This document shows, one piece after another, positions 54,401 to 63,875 of a stretch of 64,000 bases of DNA. Where the stretch lies: positions 21,860,001 to 21,924,000 of the forward strand of contig CM044314.1 in assembly GCA_024291935.2 (NCBI GenBank), read 5' to 3'. The position numbers were made by a program, and so were the translations under genes. Position 1 is the first letter of the stretch, and each line of letters begins with the position of its first letter. The stretch comes from Okapia johnstoni (Eukaryota; Chordata; Mammalia; Artiodactyla; Giraffidae). The notes beneath the pieces are model-generated. The model did not search any database, was not told the DNA's origin, and saw only the letters and a list, made by a program, of their open reading frames with translations.

Positions 54401-57341
54401 GATGAAGACAAAAACAAGAAAATAAGAGAGATCTGGGGCAGAAAATGCATAAGATGAGTGTGGGCCAGCTTGATTTCAGAAAACAAGAAAATTACACCAA
54501 CCACTTGCGTGGTGTTTAAGGACTCAGGAGCCTAGGAGAGACTGCCAGAGGCTAGGAGGGGACAGTCTGAACACTGAGTGAGGGTCTGGCTGCAATGGCT
54601 TGAGATTCTTTAAACGTTTAAATCCACGAGTCATGGTCATACTAAAAACAGTCTCCAAACCTACTGTCTCCCTGCGAAGAGAACTTACTCATTATTTCGA
54701 AAACTAGTAAAGAAAGGCAAAGATTTTAAGCTCTGATCCTGCCATTTCCACAGGAACTAGCCTTGGGAGATATGACTAGCTGGAGATGGGCAGCTCCCCT
54801 TCACAGACACTATTCCAGCACACAGATGGAGAAGGTAGAGGCGAAATGTCCCATTCTGCAATTCTTGATGTGCTCTAGACTGCAATGGTCAAGAGCAAGG
54901 AGAATGCCCACCTGGGAGGAGGGTTCTGCCTCTCACAGGAGCCAGCCCAACACTGGGGGCCTGACGGGACTGAAAGCAGCTTTCCCAGCAAGTGGACCGA
55001 GGGCAGCTTCTAGAAATGGAGATTGAATGGGCAGAGTGCCCGGCCACGTAGACAGTCTGATTTCAACCCAAGCAAAGTGAATAGTTAAACATCATTAATG
55101 TGAGAGTCCATGAAATTTGAACACTATTTGATGACATTAATCATTAGAATGCAATAATGATATTTTGGAAAAAAGAAAAAAGGAATCCTACCTTTAGAAG
55201 ATGCTCTGGGAAACTTTTGGGGATGAAAAACGTGTGGCTGGGACTTGCTCCCACAGGGAGCAGAGGACAAAGACAGGGATGAGAGGATGGGGGTGAACCC
55301 TTGTCCTGCAGGAGCCTCAAGGGGGTGGAGGGGTCATCATGTCACTCCCTCTGCTCCCATGTTGCCTGAGATTCTCCGTAATAAAACATTCAATAATCCA
55401 AGATAAAAAGAGGGTGATCCCCGGCTGAGCTGCCAGCCTGGGGAGGACGGAGGCTGCCAGGGGAAATACCCTGAGATGGGGCTCGTGTGGACACAGCGCT
55501 GGAGGGGAGCTTCTGGATAACAGTGCCCTTGGCCCTGGTGGGCAGGGAGGCTGCTTGCTCGATGTGCAGGACTGTCCATGGGACCACCCACTGGGGTGAG
55601 GCTGCACGGCCAAGAAAGGGACTGTCACCCCAGGAAGAGCTCAGTGTATGGACTTGAGGAGAAAATGCTGGAAAGAAAAAGACAGCGGGGGCACGGGAGC
55701 CCACACCATACCTCATGCTGCTTCTTGGAGATGTTGTGTGCGTTTAAGGCAAACACGGCTTCCCGGGCACCCACAAACAAGGTGTCCTCGTCCTCACTCA
55801 GCAGCAGGGCCGAGTAGTTGAAGATGCCCGGCTCGTGAAACTGCACCAGCTGTACCTCTGGGGAGGGCAGGGCAAGAGGAGAACGTATTAGGTATTTCTG
55901 AGCCTGGACACATCCGGAGCATGTAGTCTCCCTCTAGCGCATTGCTGACCCACCAGGGCCATGCCTGGGGTCTGCTGCCACAGTGGCCAGGCCCGGCCAA
56001 GGCCAGAACTCAGGCACCTCTGGGTGCAACAGACCCGCCAAGGCCACCACCAAGTGTGAGGCCACCATGTAGCCATTGTGCTTGACCAGTGTTGTGGCAT
56101 GACTTCCCTTCCTGCTCCCTCCAGCCCAGCTGAATTTCAAACCCAGCAGTGTGACCTCCCAGGATAGTGACTTCCCACGAATGTGACCTTCTAGGAACAC
56201 GACCTTGAGGCAGTATGACCTTATGACCTCCCAGGAGACCTCAGGCCAGACACCTTAAACTGCTGACAACTGCCGGTTCCCTCTGCCTCCCATCAAACTC
56301 TTAGCTATGTGTATTTAATCACCCACAGATGAGGTTTATAAAGAATGTAACTATTTAGGATTTTCTTATTCAGAAAAAAATCCTTTACCTCAAAGTCTTA
56401 TAAAAAAAAAATCTAACCCAGCATTTCCTAAGGATAACCACCACAAATTTACAAAGCAGAGTAACAGGTGACTTTTTCACTTATTAGGTAATTGCATCAA
56501 TAGCTATTTAGGAATATGAGGAATTTAAGGACTAGCTATTTAGAAGTAATATAATTGTACTGACACTCTCTCCTAGGGAGCTATTTCTTCTTTTTGACCA
56601 TCTCAGCATCAATTTTAAACTTGGCTTTCCATGTATCACCAAGTTCTGATTTTATTGAAGGATTAGGTGTTCTCACTTTCTCCTCTTCTAATTTTCCCGT
56701 GTTGAAGAAAGATGTGCATGGGGTAGAGGCTCTCCCAGCACACGGTGCCTGGAATTCTGCACAAGACAGCTGAGTCCTGCAAGCACAGCTTGTTTAGGAC
56801 CATGGAGTCAGAAAGGCTGGGGGGTGTCCCAAGGCAGAGCTCCCAAGACAGAAAATTACAGAGAAACCAATAAACAGCTAACGGAACAATTAGCCTGAAG
56901 CTCATCTCCACACTCCGCCTGCTACAAACACTACTCAGTGTGGTTTGTGCCTGGGCAGTGTATACCAAAGGTCAGCAGGCACAAAGAAGATAAACTTCCT
57001 TCACGCGCGCCCCCTGACTTAGAAACCATATCAGTGGGCCAAGAAGAAGCTTTGCGAGTGTCTCCAGGTATCGGAGCATCTCCCCAAAGTGGCAGTGCAG
57101 GCCCTCTGTCAACACAAAGGGCCAAGAATACAGACCCAGCAGCCAAGGGCACCCATGCTTCTCCACACCTGAGCAGGGAGCAGGGTGCCCATCCCCATCA
57201 GGTACTGCCAGCACCTGCCACCGTTATGCCCTCACCTCTGTGCTCCCAGGTGATTCTAGGTACAGGAGCAAACGCCACGGCCGTCCCAAACACCATGGCG
57301 AGGGCGGTGAGCAGCCCCCCGACAGGGGCACACATCCTCAT
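32514..57341 (-). CDS. SEMA4D: Semaphorin-4D (CD100), membrane form, complete, 863 residues in 14 coding exons
   Basis: Exons 57236-57341, 55712-55857, 52847-52909, 50891-50989, 47464-47557, 46721-46834, 45583-45734, 43812-43987, 43536-43692, 42349-42571, 41173-41288, 34559-34731, 34429-34472 and 32514-33442 join in phase into 2592 coding bases. Human SEMA4D has 862 residues, as recalled. SEMA4D signals through Plexin-B1/B2 and CD72 in axon guidance, angiogenesis, bone remodelling and immune activation. Visible parts: signal peptide about 1-23; sema domain to about 500; Cys-rich PSI domain about 503-553 ([19 protein letters not shown]); Ig domain with C576, W587 and C624 (SGVYQC); Ser/Thr/Pro stalk, where ectodomain shedding is known in the family; transmembrane helix about 736-756; cytoplasmic tail ending [10 protein letters not shown]. 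The start is the first of two close ATGs (MRM), directly before the hydrophobic signal. All introns are GT-AG; no disabling change was seen. Confidence 0.97.
33912..34136 (-). mobile_element. Bov-tA SINE between SEMA4D exons 13 and 14
   Basis: It reads GTGCTCAGTTGCTCAGTTGT to CCACTGAGCCACCTGGGAAG. It lies in the 986-base intron before the membrane-form last exon. Confidence 0.92.
34429..34472 (-). CDS. SEMA4D: SEMA4D coding exon 13 (44 bases): branching point of two C-termini
   Basis: The acceptor is TTGCAG and the donor is GTAAGT. It reads [15 protein letters not shown] plus one base (G). That single base can pair with AT of exon 14 (33442, giving Asp) or with CC of the alternative exon at 30944 (giving Ala); both keep frame. 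Confidence 0.95.
34559..34731 (-). CDS. SEMA4D: SEMA4D coding exon 12: PSI domain
   Basis: The acceptor is CCACAG and the donor is GTACCG. It reads [20 protein letters not shown], then [20 protein letters not shown]. The spaced cysteines are the plexin-semaphorin-integrin module. It is separated from exon 13 by only 86 bases. Confidence 0.97.
35327..35642 (-). mobile_element. Bov-tA SINE interrupted by an opposite-facing SINE piece
   Basis: Reverse-oriented SINE sequence runs to about 35490 (GGGATCGAACCTGGGTCTCC). It is broken by forward SINE sequence (about 35491-35598, AGTATTCTTGCCTGGAAAAT to CTGAGCGACTTCACTTTCTC), then resumes (GGCAGATTCTTTACCATCTG) to 35642. Confidence 0.88.
36640..36842 (-). 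mobile_element. Bov-tA SINE
   Basis: It reads CGCCCAGTCATGTCTGATTC to ACCATCTGAGCCACCAGGGA. Confidence 0.92.
36980..37112 (+). mobile_element. CHR-type tRNA-Glu SINE (partial)
   Basis: It contains CGGTGGTCCAGTGGCTAAGA and AAGATCCCACATGCTAAAAG and ends in an A-rich tail after GCAGCC. This is the older cetartiodactyl tRNA-Glu family. Confidence 0.75.
37810..38250 (+). repeat. Ancient L1 3'-end fragment
   Basis: It includes GATGAACCTTTAGGACATGA, TTTTATTGGATTCCACTGCC and TTCACAATGTGAATGTATTT. This series of motifs is well known from old mammalian L1 3' UTRs. Confidence 0.65.
40012..40235 (+). mobile_element. CHR-type tRNA-Glu SINE
   Basis: It starts GGACTTCCTTGTGGTCCAGT, with AAGAATCCGCCTGGCAATGC and CTAAGGCCTGATGCAGCCAA before an A-rich tail. 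Confidence 0.85.
40643..41012 (+). mobile_element. Two overlapping Bov-tA SINEs in tandem
   Basis: The first unit (40643-40857) is complete and ends in AGCAGCAGCAG. The second (40858-41012) restarts at GTTCAATCCCTGGGTCGGGC, lacking the head. The second nearly repeats 40693-40830. The pair ends 160 bases from SEMA4D exon 11. Confidence 0.9.
41173..41288 (-). CDS. SEMA4D: SEMA4D coding exon 11: end of sema domain
   Basis: The acceptor is TTGCAG and the donor is GTAAGT. It contains [20 protein letters not shown] and [17 protein letters not shown], the last propeller strands. Opposite-facing Bov-tA SINEs flank it on both sides. Confidence 0.96.
41870..41985. mobile_element. Possible MER5-type hAT relic
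   Basis: GAAATTCTAGATCTGGGCCA, GACCTGCATTTTTAACCGGT and GCTCCAGGTGTTCTGATGGT resemble the inner part of MER5 elements. The termini are not clear. Confidence 0.45.
42100..42312 (-). mobile_element. Bov-tA SINE
   Basis: It reads GTTGCTCAAGTCGTGTCTGA to CCACTGAGCCACCAAGGAAG. It faces opposite to the SINE pair at 40643-41012, with exon 11 between. Confidence 0.92.
42349..42571 (-). CDS. SEMA4D: SEMA4D coding exon 10
   Basis: The acceptor is CTGCAG and the donor is GTGGGT. It contains [35 protein letters not shown] and [16 protein letters not shown], then DVMFVST. Asn-X-Ser/Thr sites (NFS, NYT) are potential N-glycosylation points. Confidence 0.96.
42572..43535 (-). other. SEMA4D intron 9
   Basis: This 964-base intron has no recognised repeat. 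Confidence 0.8.
43536..43692 (-). CDS. SEMA4D: SEMA4D coding exon 9
   Basis: The acceptor is CCCCAG and the donor is GTGAGT. It contains [40 protein letters not shown] and PRPGA. It is separated from exon 8 by an intron of only 119 bases. Confidence 0.97.
43812..43987 (-). CDS. SEMA4D: SEMA4D coding exon 8
   Basis: The acceptor is TTCCAG and the donor is GTGAGT. It contains [38 protein letters not shown] and VFYGVFTPQ. The reading GDQGG with [13 protein letters not shown] sequence is diagnostic of the semaphorin family. It ends two bases into a Leu codon. Confidence 0.97.
44783..44990 (-). mobile_element. Bov-tA SINE
   Basis: It reads GTGTTAGTCGCTCAGTCACA to TTACCATCTGAGCCACCAGG. Confidence 0.92.
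45020..45295 (-). mobile_element. BovA2 dimeric SINE with 11-base target duplication
   Basis: It is flanked by ACAGGAAAACT at 45009-45019 and 45296-45306. Two BovA units are joined by the AAAGGGAAAAGTGAAAGTGA linker. Confidence 0.94.
45583..45734 (-). CDS. SEMA4D: SEMA4D coding exon 7
   Basis: The acceptor is CTGCAG and the donor is GTGAGC. It contains [27 protein letters not shown] and IPRIARVCK. These are strongly conserved semaphorin motifs (RVYFFF, RIARVCK). A BovA2 dimer lies under 300 bases downstream and an opposite-facing SINE lies upstream. Confidence 0.97.
45735..46720 (-). other. SEMA4D intron 6
   Basis: It contains a forward Bov-tA SINE (46276-46478). The rest is unassigned. Confidence 0.8.
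46276..46478 (+). mobile_element. Bov-tA SINE, slightly 5' truncated
   Basis: It reads GTAAAGAATCCGCCTGCCAG to GAGTCAGACATGACTTAGCA. The flanks AACCAGCTCAC (46265-46275) and AACCAGCTTAC (46479-46489) form an 11-base target duplication with one mismatch. Confidence 0.9.
46721..46834 (-). CDS. SEMA4D: SEMA4D coding exon 6
   Basis: The acceptor is CTGAAG and the donor is GTAAGA. It encodes [20 protein letters not shown], then [18 protein letters not shown], part of the propeller. The exon border splits the Glu codon shared with exon 7. Confidence 0.96.
46835..47463 (-). other. SEMA4D intron 5
   Basis: This 629-base intron has no recognised repeat. Confidence 0.8.
47464..47557 (-). CDS. SEMA4D: SEMA4D coding exon 5
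   Basis: The acceptor ATTATAG is above 47557 and the donor is GTGAGT below 47464. It encodes [20 protein letters not shown] then [11 protein letters not shown]. This is a conserved sema-domain segment with the usual CPFDP. Confidence 0.96.
48900..49143 (-). mobile_element. CHR-type tRNA-Glu SINE
   Basis: The left T-rich tail is followed by TTGGCTGAGTTGGGTCTCAG, CAGTCAGGGATTGAACCCAA and the reversed head CACTGGACCACCAGTGAAGT. Confidence 0.85.
50090..50458 (+). repeat. Ancient interspersed repeat, family not assigned
   Basis: The series TTCTTAAAAGGACATCATCC, ATTGGATTAGGACCCCATCC and GACACAAACATTCAGCCCAT is a widespread mammalian repeat motif. I cannot name the subfamily. Confidence 0.55.
50891..50989 (-). 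CDS. SEMA4D: SEMA4D coding exon 4
   Basis: This 33-codon, phase 0/0 exon has acceptor TGTAG and donor GTAAGG. It contains [14 protein letters not shown] and [15 protein letters not shown], the semaphorin signature around CGTNAF. Confidence 0.97.
50990..52846 (-). other. SEMA4D intron 3
   Basis: It contains a Bov-tA SINE (52213-52432). The AT-rich part at 51890-52080 and the rest are unassigned. Confidence 0.8.
52213..52432 (-). mobile_element. Bov-tA SINE
   Basis: It reads GCTTAGTTGCTCAACTGTGC to CCACTGAGCCATCAGGGAAG. Confidence 0.92.
52847..52909 (-). CDS. SEMA4D: SEMA4D coding exon 3 (63 bases)
   Basis: This small exon of exactly 21 codons has acceptor TCACAG and donor GTAATT. It reads [20 protein letters not shown] then Gln. 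The first residue is Ala where human has Val, as recalled. Both borders are phase 0, so skipping it would keep frame. Confidence 0.95.
52910..55711 (-). other. SEMA4D intron 2
   Basis: It contains one diverged CHR-type SINE (53255-53380). No other element was recognised. Confidence 0.8.
53255..53380 (-). mobile_element. Diverged CHR-type SINE fragment
   Basis: GGGACCAGGGATGGAACCCC, TGGAGGCGTGAAGTCCTAGC and the terminal GTTGGGAAGTCC match the reversed family head. Confidence 0.7.
55712..55857 (-). CDS. SEMA4D: SEMA4D coding exon 2: first blades of sema domain
   Basis: The acceptor CCCCAG lies just above 55857 and the donor is GTATGG at 55711. It encodes [30 protein letters not shown] and [12 protein letters not shown], the conserved start of the semaphorin beta-propeller. 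Confidence 0.96.
55858..57235 (-). other. SEMA4D intron 1
   Basis: This 1378-base intron has no recognised repeat. Confidence 0.8.
57236..57341 (-). CDS. SEMA4D: SEMA4D coding exon 1: start codon and signal peptide
   Basis: ATG at 57341-57339, with a second in-frame ATG two codons later. It encodes [20 protein letters not shown], a typical signal peptide, then [12 protein letters not shown]. The donor is GTGAGG at 57235. The 5' end of this exon (5' UTR) was not determined. The exon is GC- and CpG-rich. Confidence 0.95.
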
Positions 57342-58057
57342 CGGTCGGGGCTTCAGCGGGTGCTTTCGCAGCAAATGCTGGAGGGCAGCGGAGCCCACAG
57401 CGGGGGTCACTGTGGTGGCCGCTCAGAGGCACAGCGCAGCCCGGAGCTGGTGGGCGGCACAAACCTGGAGGCCCCGCATTTCTCAGCACTCACTCTGGGT
57501 GAGGTCAGAGGCTCTCACCAGTGGCAATGTGAAAGGCCACCTGGTTCTCAAACAGCGTGCTGCTCTACGGCCTTCTGAAGAAATTCTGGAAGAAAGTGCA
57601 AAGGAAAGGATGCAAGTCAGGATGTGTGGCAATAACGCCTGCTTTCTGTTCTCTCAACATCACCCCCGCCCCCTTCCCCCCTCCCCACCCGCCCTGGCCA
57701 AGGCTCTGCTTTCACCACAGCCTCGGCCACGGACTCTTCTACGGAGGAAGAGCGTGGCGAGACGTAAGGGGCCTCCTGAGGGGGACAGCCCCACACAGAC
57801 ACTGCACCCCAGAAGGCGCTACAGGGTCAGGGCTTTCTGCTCCTCAGACTGGCCTGGAATGCAGGACAAACACAGGGACCCGGCTGCCCAGCTTCCTCCC
57901 TGTGTGGGCACCGTGCGCAGCTGGTAAAGTGATGGGAAGGAAGGGAACGGAACTGGGGTTTCAGTTTCCCGTGGAGACTCTGGCTTTCCAGTTCCTGTAA
58001 TACTCATCAAGGATGATGGCCAGAGCTAAGACCAGAGAGCTGAGTGGAGGCTGAAAT

Positions 58058-58136
58058 GTGTAAGCACATACACCCATGCAAGCACACATGTGTGCATAAG
58101 TATAGACATGTACACACACACCACATACACACACAT
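58058..58136. repeat. CA-rich simple repeat
   Basis: ACACAC, CACATG and ACATAC words in alternating purine-pyrimidine order. Confidence 0.85.
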
Positions 58137-60929
58137 AGGGCCAGGTTGTGCAGGAACAGCTGACCTCCTGCAAGGGACAGGGCCACCCTGATGCCACCTC
58201 ATGGAGAGAATAGGCCTGTGCTTAACAGAGAAACTTGGGACTGGGGTTCCCCAGGTCTCCTGGCGCCCACCCTCTGTCCCTGCTCCATGACTGCCTGAGT
58301 CCGGCTGCTGCCTGCTCAGACCGTGCACCATATGCAAGGTGAATATGCCCGCAGGTTCACCTGCGGACTCAGTGAATCAGAGCAATTATCGATAACACTG
58401 GGGTCTGCCTCTGACCCAAGACCCCACCAGGAACCCAGTGAACCTCTGAGATGGACTCGTTCCCGGCTTCTCAGGAAAGGTTTAAACCAAAACACTGGCC
58501 TGAGCAGAGGCAGGACCCTTGCCAACCACATGTGGGGAACAGAGTGCAGCGGAACCCCTGCATTCTCTACAGGCTGCCCCCAGAGCCCCCCAGCGCAGTC
58601 CACGGGCACTCAGTCTCCTCCTCACGCTGAGTACCCTCTTCTGCAAAATGGGGGAGCAGCTGCCTCTCCCCTCCCCCACGAGTCAGTCACCCTTACCTCC
58701 TCCTCTTCCTTCCAACCCCACCAAGCCAGCCCACTTCCACATCTACCGGTCCAACTGACACCCCAAGGCCCTCCCTTTCTAGAACCTTCCCCTTGCCCCC
58801 ACCATCACTGTCAGCCTCCTGACCACCACTCTTCAGGATGTCTGAGGGACAGCCAGCCCCTTACTCCCTCTCCAGCGGTCCTCTCCCGGCTCAGCCTCCC
58901 CAGACCTCCCTCAACTTGCCCCAGGCCAGTGCCTGACTAACTGACTGCCCTGCTGCCCTCTGACATATCAGACCAGACTAAACCACTCAAGAGGGTTTGG
59001 GGAGACGTTTTGGCTTCCTGTTGCCCTGGTTAAGTCACCGCCTTCAGGAAGCGCTCCTGGGTCCTTCCTCATTTTGCCTGGGAAGTTCTCTCTCATACCC
59101 CTGGTGTGCTTGTCTGGCTCCCAAAGCCTAGCAGGGGGCACAGCTCACCCTCCACAGTGCTCTGGGGAAGGGAGGGGGGCCTTTTTAAAATTGCATTTAC
59201 TTTTTATGTGTAATAAGGGCACTACCACCCCTGCTCCACTTCACCAAGGAAGAAATCACAGGGAACTTCACGGTGAGCACTTGCCATGAGGGAGATGCTG
59301 GGCAAGGGCCAGACACCAGGGGCCAGGCCACATCTGCCCGCCCAGCTTCCCTGCTCAGGCACCCCTCTGCACCTCCTCCTCCAGCCCGAAGGCTGCCTGG
59401 CCAGGCTCCCTGCCTCCACCCAGCATCTGTTCTCCATCCTGACATACCTAGCAATCAAGGAGTACACCAAGGCCATTTCCTCCAGGGACTGGCCCATTCT
59501 AGGTGGAGGCGGGCAACTCTTGTCAACAATCAGCTTGGATGGGCATTATTTTCAGCTTTTTGATTCCTGGAGCCTCTGTCCCAGGTCCTCAAGCCTGGCA
59601 TAGTGGCTCGAAAGCAGTCACGGACGCATATTCACTGACGCATGAATGGATGGCATGGCTTTGTGCCAACACAACTATCACAGGATGGGCCCTGGGCTAC
59701 AGGCCAAGCCCACGGGGATGTAGCCCAGACACCCAGTGACAAGGGTGCAACCCACACTGAACGCAACACCAGATACACCAGGAGGCTGAGGAGGCTAGGA
59801 GGGAAAGAAGAGGGCTGCCTCACGAGGAGCCAAGTCTTAGAGAGGCCCACCATGTGGGTCACACGTCACCCTCGGCCTGGGCCCAGGGTGGGGTCCCTGC
59901 TCTCCAGCCCTTAGTAGGGAAGTGAGGTACAAGGTGGGTCCAGAAGCCCAGGCCAGGTGAGAGGCTCCGAATGGGACTCATTCAGCAATCCCAGAGTGTC
60001 CACTTAGTACACTAAATACACCCACAGAAACCCTACGCAGCTATAGGACACCCAGGCCCTGGAAGACAGCTGTCAGTGTGGATGATGCTACCGGCTCGGG
60101 ATGCACCAGACGCGCGCTGAGCTCATTCCCAGGTCCATGTCCACCACTACTAGTCCAGTAAAAGCAACGCTCATCCCCCCACCCTGAACTCTCCACAGCC
60201 TCCCACCCTCTCACTTTTGCTTCTACTCTTGCTTCCTGGGGTAGAGACTGCTGGCTTCCTGTCCCAGCACCCATGTCCCTTCATTCTCACTAATAGTATC
60301 TTGATTTTACATAGGAATGGCAGTTTGGCCAGTTTCCCTGGTGGCAGTTCAAAGAACTGTGAACAGAAGTTAGAGAAGGTAGGAATTCCAGGAAAGCTTT
60401 TTAAAGGAGGCTGACTCAGCTTTATTTTGGTGAGTTGTTGTTTTTTTTTTTTGGCTTCAGCCTTGCCTCCTTTTGCTGCCTGGAACTCACACTTGATGGC
60501 TGGAACTCTGCCAGCCACCTTGTGAACATGAAGGTACATGAAGATAAGAATCTCATTAAGAACAGCCAAGTAGAAATCCAGAAAAACTGAGGACCCTTAC
60601 AACATACTGAAGACTTTATACCTGCTTTCTTCTGCCTACCTCTAGACTTGATAATAAATTATTAAGCTCTTTAAATTACTGTTGTTTTTCTTCTAGACCT
60701 GTTGCCAGCAGTATATAATTACAAACAGACACAATCTCTTTGTAACACGTTTACCAAACAGAAGCAACAGCCAGATTAATGTTTTTAATGTAAATCAGAG
60801 CATATCATTTCCCTATGTAGAATATTTCTCCCTTAAATTAAACCCAAGCACATGGACTTGGCTGACCTTCTATCCAGCCTCTGCCATTTCATTTTCCCTT
60901 TACCTTTCGGTCCCAGCCATTTCTGGATA

Positions 60930-60982
60930 TGTGGAGTTGCAAAGAGTTGGACATGACTGAGCAACTGAACAACAACAAGGGC
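60930..60982 (+). mobile_element. 3' end of a Bov-type SINE or BovB
   Basis: TTGCAAAGAGTTGGACATGA and CTGAGCAACTGAACAACAAC form the common 3' terminus shared by these elements. It is too short to tell which. Confidence 0.7.
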
Positions 60983-61663
60983 CACCTGCCTCATGTCCCC
61001 AGATGGCCTTTAAAAAAACCCACACGAACAGCCAAATGTCAGGAGGCTCCACATCACACACAGTTGACTCCTCTTGGGGGAGGGAGTGTGGGGGCTGAAT
61101 GTTTTGCTTTATGATATTGAAAGGGTTTGATGTTTGCTCTTTTTCAACAAGCGTGCATTGTTCTGTATAATTTTAAAGTGTTAAGCAAAGCACAGAGCAC
61201 ACACACACAGACACGCAGCCACGGTGCACTCAACCAGGGACACTGACTCTGAGACTGCCGACAGGATGTTGCATTAAGAATCAAAGCCTTAATGTTCAAA
61301 TGGATACAACTGGACAAAGCACCCATCCTGCCGGCTTCCCTGGGTGTTTCTGTTGGGAGCAGAGGCTCTGGAGTGCACATTTGGCCTCCCCCACGTCAAA
61401 GTGTCACACTGAGACAGGAGCCCATTAGAAAGACAAGGTCAACACAATGTCACACCCATTACCTACACGTAATTGTGCTGGTTCAGGCGGAGTGCACGAC
61501 ACCACTTTAACTGTCAGGAGAATGGAACTCCAAGGGTCTCTGAGCCCATCCCTCAGGGGCCTGTCAGTGCCTGTCACACAGCAGCCTTCCACCCGAGTGA
61601 CTGTGAACCATGTCAGGGGGTGGGACAGAGAAAAATAGGGTAAGGGCTGTTTCATGAAATCAT

Positions 61664-61945
61664 ACACACATCTGTGCATGTATGTGTGCATACATGTATA
61701 CATATGCATGTGTGTATCAGAATATATATGTGCATGTATGCACTGTGTGTACACCTGTATGTGTGTGCACTCAGTGTATTGTGTACACACATATACCTAT
61801 ATTTATTCATGTTCATTCATGCATCTATATACCTTTAGGTGTGTGCATAGGAGTAGCTGTATGCATGTGTGTCTGTTCATACATGCCTGTGTGTGCATGT
61901 GTGTACATGTGTGTACATGCACGCCTACACAGTATGTACAGTACA
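61664..61945. repeat. TG/CA-rich imperfect microsatellite, about 280 bases
   Basis: The long run is dominated by ATGTGTG, GTGCAT and TACATGTGTG words. Open frames over it (Cys/Val/His-rich) are artefacts. Confidence 0.9.
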
Positions 61946-63657
61946 CAAGTCCCAATCCAGCACTGTGTTCCCAGATGTGCCTAGTGACTGAAGGCTAGGG
62001 TCCTACTAGGCAGGAACCGTGCGCCAAGGGTGTTGTCTGGGGTCTTTCCTGCCCTCATCGCACCTTGTCTTCCTTTCCTGGGATCAGCTGTCTGCAGGGT
62101 CACAGAGAGGACACCACTCGCCACCACATGTAAAGTGTCAATGCTCCGTCAGCTACAGAATGCTAAACCAATGTTGAAAGTACCCTCACTGGCATCCCCA
62201 GGGAACCCATGAAGGGGAGCCTGAGTGACCACTGTGGACAACTGTGGGGGAGCCTGCTCAGGCTTCTTGTCTGTGGGGTTTGCCCAACAGGGCAGGTGAA
62301 GCCCCACTTACCCTCCAGGCCCTGTGGCCAGGACAGTGGAAAGACACACCCCTGACCATACCTTCCCCAGCCAGGGGCAGAGAACCCAACAGCCACCCCA
62401 AAACCATGCCCTGCCAGTGCTGGCGCCGAGCCCAACATCCCCATCACCAGGCTGTCCCCCACCCTGCGCTCTCCTCCCCAGCCCAGCCCATAGTCCAGCC
62501 CCAGGCTGTGCCCCCTCCTCCCCTCCCCGCCCTCAATGCTCTCCTCCCCCACTCCTGGCTGTGTCGCTGATGTCACCCCCTTGCCAAATGACCTTGCCCC
62601 TTCAGGAATCAGAAACAGGCTTCGTAAGCTCTCTGTTCACACACACAACAAACAATTTATTGATTCAACTTCAGTTTCCCCAGAACTTAGAATGGATCGC
62701 AGGAGCTGCACTTAAGCTGCAGAGGCCATGCACAGTCTTGGAGCTGAGTCTTGCTGGAATCCCCTTCCATTCCCCTTCCCCAATGGAAGAGTGTCCAGGA
62801 CCCAGGCTTTCCCTCCCCAGCCACTTCCCAGGGGCAGACAAGCTTGTCAGGTTGTCCCCACATGCCTGAACCCTTCCTTGTTCTCTCACTTCAACCCAGG
62901 CATGTGTGTGCCACACATGTGCTGCCTGGGAGCCAGGAATGAGACACGGCGGCGGGGTAACAGATGTACAAAGCAATCAATTAATCAGCAATCAATCAGC
63001 AGTGGTGATGGGCAAGTGCTGAGAAGGGCATATGCAGGGTGGGTGCAGGGCTGCGGGGATCCCACAGCAGAGGGGCCAGTGAAGGAAGGGGCCAACCTCC
63101 ACTGTGCAACACCATTCTACCCTTCACACATGGACTGTCTCTTTGGAAGGTGTGCGGTGCCCAAGCACGGCATGTGCACCTGTCTCTGAGCCCAGATAGC
63201 TTAGCACTGACAAAAAGAAGATAACCTCCCTCCTTGGCCTGACTTTACTGGTCAGCCTGCCCCTGGGGAGGAATGTGTGTCCTCCAGGGTTGCTGACACC
63301 ATGGGGAGCTCGGCACAAGATATGCTCCTAGGCTTGTTTCCCCAGGGGCCAAAGGATGCTGTGTGCACCGGGAGATATTTGAAATGCCACTAAAACTGGT
63401 GCTTCAGTCCTCACTTAGACCTACAGAGAGAGCAAACTTAGATAAATGACACTGTTGAAAAGCTCTGCCTTAACATGGAATTTATTTGCATTCTTAATTC
63501 TCTCCTAATCATACAAGACTTTCCTACCTTCAAAAGTAACTCCAAGGATTCTTAACTCCACTAATCAAGAAATGTAACTTAAATAAAATACTTAAACATT
63601 CCCCCATCAGGCAGAGAGAAATTTGCTTTAAAAGACTGCAGTTAGAGGGTGCTGGTG

Positions 63658-63875
63658 GGGCTTCCCTGGTGGCTCAGATGGTAAAGAATCTGCCTGCAAT
63701 GCAGGAGACCCGGGTTCGATCTCTGGGTTGGGAAAATCCCCTGCAGAAGAACACGGCAACCCATTCCAATATGCTTGACTGGAGAATCCCATGGACAGAG
63801 AAGCCTGGCAGGCGACAGTTCATGGGGTTGCAAACAGTGGGACACGACTAGACAACTAACTCTTTCACTTTTCAG
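63658..63875 (+). mobile_element. Bov-tA SINE with 11-base target duplication
   Basis: It reads GGGCTTCCCTGGTGGCTCAG to the TCTTTCACTTTTCA tail. It is flanked by GGGTGCTGGTG at 63647-63657 and 63876-63886. Confidence 0.95.

Noticed and set aside
56938..57927. A 329-codon open frame on the + strand opposite SEMA4D exon 1
   Set aside because: It begins at a GTG, is antisense to a genuine coding exon in GC-rich DNA, and its product shows no domain or recognisable family. It is most likely a chance frame.
61654..61998. Cys/Val/His-rich open frames
   Set aside because: They are products of the TG/CA microsatellite, not genes.
63658..63730. tRNA-like sequence at SINE heads (here and in other copies)
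   Set aside because: These are the tRNA-Glu-derived heads of Bov-tA and CHR SINEs, with altered bases and no separate gene context. They are not tRNA genes.
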